Part shown: positions 62,632 to 64,000 of the stretch, piece by piece
How positions within the stretch are numbered: the stretch's first letter is position 1
Layout: each line of letters begins with the position of its first letter
Assembly (NCBI RefSeq): GCF_031082405.1
Contig: NZ_JAVHJU010000009.1
Span: 124,001-188,000 of the forward strand
Direction: 5' to 3'
DNA from: Amycolatopsis sp. A133
GTDB lineage: Bacteria; Actinomycetota; Actinomycetes; Mycobacteriales; Pseudonocardiaceae
Length of the DNA: 64,000 nucleotides
Translations under genes and position numbers: made by a program
Notes under the pieces: model-generated
Seen by the model: only the letters and a program-made list of their open reading frames with translations
Told to the model about the DNA's origin: nothing
Databases searched by the model: none

Positions 62632-62668
62632 TTCTCGATATGCGAAAGAAAGATTCCGGATAGCGAAA
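62632..62668 (+). promoter_or_regulatory. Repeated operator-like element upstream of hyi
   Basis: TTCTCGATATGCGAAA (62632-62647) and TTCCGGATAGCGAAA (62654-62668) are two related, imperfect inverted elements 22 bases apart and 12 bases upstream of the start. Their form resembles IclR-family operators (TTCCG...CGGAA), the regulator class that controls glyoxylate operons. Confidence 0.5.
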
Positions 62669-62680
62669 TTCGAGGTCGCG

Positions 62681-63493
62681 ATGCCTGAAGAGGGCCACTC
62701 CCTGCCGTACGTCGCCAACCTGTCGATCCTGTTCCAGGAGGTACCGCTCCTCGAGCGCGCCGCCGCCGCGCGGGAAGCCGGGTTCACCGACGTCGAGTAC
62801 TGGTGGCCGTTCGGGTCCGCCGATCCCGCGCGCGAGGACGTCGATGCCTTTGTGAAGAGCCTCGACGGGGTCCGGCTGTGGGGGCTGAACTTCTACGCCG
62901 GCGACATGGCGGCGGGGGAGCGGGGCCTCGTCTCCTGGATCGGCCGGGAGACCGAGTTCGCCGACAGCCTCGCCGTCGCGCTCGGGATCGCCGAACGCAC
63001 CGGGTGCCGCAGCTTCAACGCGCTCTACGGCAACCGGCTCGACGGCGAGGACCCGGCCGCGCAGGACGACCTGGCCCGGGTGCACCTGGACAAGGCCGCC
63101 GATGCCGTCGCCGGGATCGGGGCGCAGCTGGTCCTCGAGCCGCTCTCCGGTGCGGACCGCTATCCGCTCAAGACCGCCGCGGACGCCGTGGCCGTGCTCG
63201 ACGACCTCGGGCGCGGCAACGTGCGGCTGCTGGCCGACCTCTACCACCTGGCAGTCAACGGCGACGACCTGGACGCATTGGCGAAGCGGCACCTCGCCCG
63301 GATCGGGCACGTGCAGATCGCCGACGCGCCCGGACGGCACCAGCCCGGCACCGGCGCCCTCGACCTCGGCGGGCACCTCGCGGACCTGGAGCGGGCCGGT
63401 TATTCCGGCTTCGTCGGGATCGAGTACGTCCCGGTGCCCGACACCGTCACGTCGCTGGACTGGCTGCCGATCACCCGAAGGGGACGAGCATGA
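62681..63493 (+). CDS. hyi: Hydroxypyruvate isomerase family protein
   Basis: 270 residues from ATG at 62681. TIM-barrel of the xylose isomerase-like/Hyi family: LPYVANLSILFQEVPLLERAAAAREAGFTDVEYWWPF, CRSFNALYGNRLDG, LEPLSGADRYPL (Glu), LLADLYHLAVNGDD, HVQIADAPGRHQPGTG and FVGIEYVP (Glu). It interconverts hydroxypyruvate and tartronate semialdehyde. Its stop overlaps the next start (ATGA), which encodes the tartronate semialdehyde reductase, matching the glyoxylate-to-glycerate route. Confidence 0.88.
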   Translation: MPEEGHSLPYVANLSILFQEVPLLERAAAAREAGFTDVEYWWPFGSADPAREDVDAFVKSLDGVRLWGLNFYAGDMAAGERGLVSWIGRETEFADSLAVALGIAERTGCRSFNALYGNRLDGEDPAAQDDLARVHLDKAADAVAGIGAQLVLEPLSGADRYPLKTAADAVAVLDDLGRGNVRLLADLYHLAVNGDDLDALAKRHLARIGHVQIADAPGRHQPGTGALDLGGHLADLERAGYSGFVGIEYVPVPDTVTSLDWLPITRRGRA

Positions 63494-64000
63494 AACTGGG
63501 ATTCATCGGGCTGGGCGTGATGGGCGCCCCGATGGCCGCGCACCTGGTCGCGGCGGGGCACGACGTGCGCGGCTACGACGTCAGCAGCGCGGCGGGCGAG
63601 AAGCTCGAAGCCGCCGGCGGACGGGCCGCCGGGAGCGTCGCCGACGCGGTGGCCGGGGCGGCCGTCGTGATCACGATGCTGCCGAACCACCCGCAGGTCG
63701 AGGAGGTCGTGCTGGCCGCGGGCGGGGTCCTCGACGCCGCCGGGCCGGGCACGCTGCTGATCGACATGAGCACCATCCGGCCGGAGACGTCGATCGCGAT
63801 CGCGGAGGCCGCCCGGGGCAAGGGGATCCGGGTGCTGGACGCGCCGGTTTCGGGTGGGCAGGCCGGCTCCGAACAGGCGTCGCTGTCCATCATGGCCGGC
63901 GGCACCGCCGAAGACTTCGAGACCGCGAAACCGGTGCTCGAGGCCGTCGGCAAGACGATCGTGCACGTCGGCCCGCACGGTGCCGGCCAGGTCGTGAAGG
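63490..64000 (+). CDS. glxR: 2-hydroxy-3-oxopropionate (tartronate semialdehyde) reductase, partial
   Basis: First 170 residues; the gene runs off the window. Beta-hydroxyacid dehydrogenase motifs are present: LGFIGLGVMGAPMAAHL (NAD site), the substrate motif LDAPVSGGQAGSEQASLSIM, and GPHGAGQVVK ending with the catalytic Lys. Reduces tartronate semialdehyde to D-glycerate. Coupled to hyi by an ATGA overlap. 3-hydroxyisobutyrate dehydrogenase is a possible alternative but hyi makes glxR more likely. Confidence 0.85.
   Translation, partial: MKLGFIGLGVMGAPMAAHLVAAGHDVRGYDVSSAAGEKLEAAGGRAAGSVADAVAGAAVVITMLPNHPQVEEVVLAAGGVLDAAGPGTLLIDMSTIRPETSIAIAEAARGKGIRVLDAPVSGGQAGSEQASLSIMAGGTAEDFETAKPVLEAVGKTIVHVGPHGAGQVVK

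Overview
The window is high-GC actinobacterial chromosome: frequent GTG/TTG starts, ATGA/GTGA stop-start overlaps, an Lsr2 protein, a BTAD/AfsR-type regulator and many secreted or lipoprotein enzymes. Gene content and style fit the Pseudonocardiales (Amycolatopsis-like); the genus is an inference. No rRNA, tRNA, CRISPR array, insertion sequence or prophage was recognised.

Layout. (1) 1-10.5 kb: housekeeping and exported proteins (NERD-like membrane protein, HNH lipoprotein, fructosamine-kinase-like enzyme, YjbR protein, GNAT, secreted M1 peptidase) and a large BTAD-NB-ARC-TPR regulator with three exact 11-bp repeats in front of it. (2) 10.5-25.2 kb: L-rhamnose catabolic locus. A Tat-exported GH2 enzyme and a LacI repressor diverge from an operon of ABC importer, mutarotase, isomerase, bifunctional aldolase/dehydrogenase, fucose-isomerase-like protein and rhamnulokinase. 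(3) 25.3-34 kb: a small Bell-like protein with an amyloid-signalling-like C-terminus, then a glycan-degradation regulon (LacI regulator, secreted GH31, DUF1996 and discoidin/glycosidase proteins) linked by GAGAGCGCTCTC palindromes. (4) 34-41.6 kb: VOC and AraC proteins, an XRE / ImmA-IrrE peptidase / seven-TM module, a 2'-5' RNA ligase-like protein, a zinc-ribbon protein, an SOS-box dinB, and lsr2. (5) 42-64 kb: an oxalate/formate locus: three oxalate:formate antiporter-family transporters, FdhD, LysR, sucCD-like genes, a ThDP decarboxylase coupled to formyl-CoA transferase, an ADP-forming acyl-CoA synthetase, an FCD-type GntR regulator, a PanE2-like reductase, a formate dehydrogenase whose catalytic subunit is split between two distant genes, and the start of a glyoxylate-to-glycerate operon (hyi, glxR).

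How it fits together. In the oxalate locus the importers bring in oxalate, a CoA transferase or ligase makes oxalyl-CoA, the ThDP enzyme decarboxylates it to formyl-CoA, and formate dehydrogenase recovers NADH; the PanE-like reductase together with hyi/glxR offers an assimilatory route through glyoxylate. A GGTATGCA / TGTATGCA motif recurs upstream of the GntR gene, the reductase-fdh operon, the sucCD/decarboxylase divergent promoter and the isolated transporter-fdhD pair, which suggests one regulon. Two gene relics (a histidine kinase fragment and a frameshifted secreted protein) lie in spaces that otherwise look empty.
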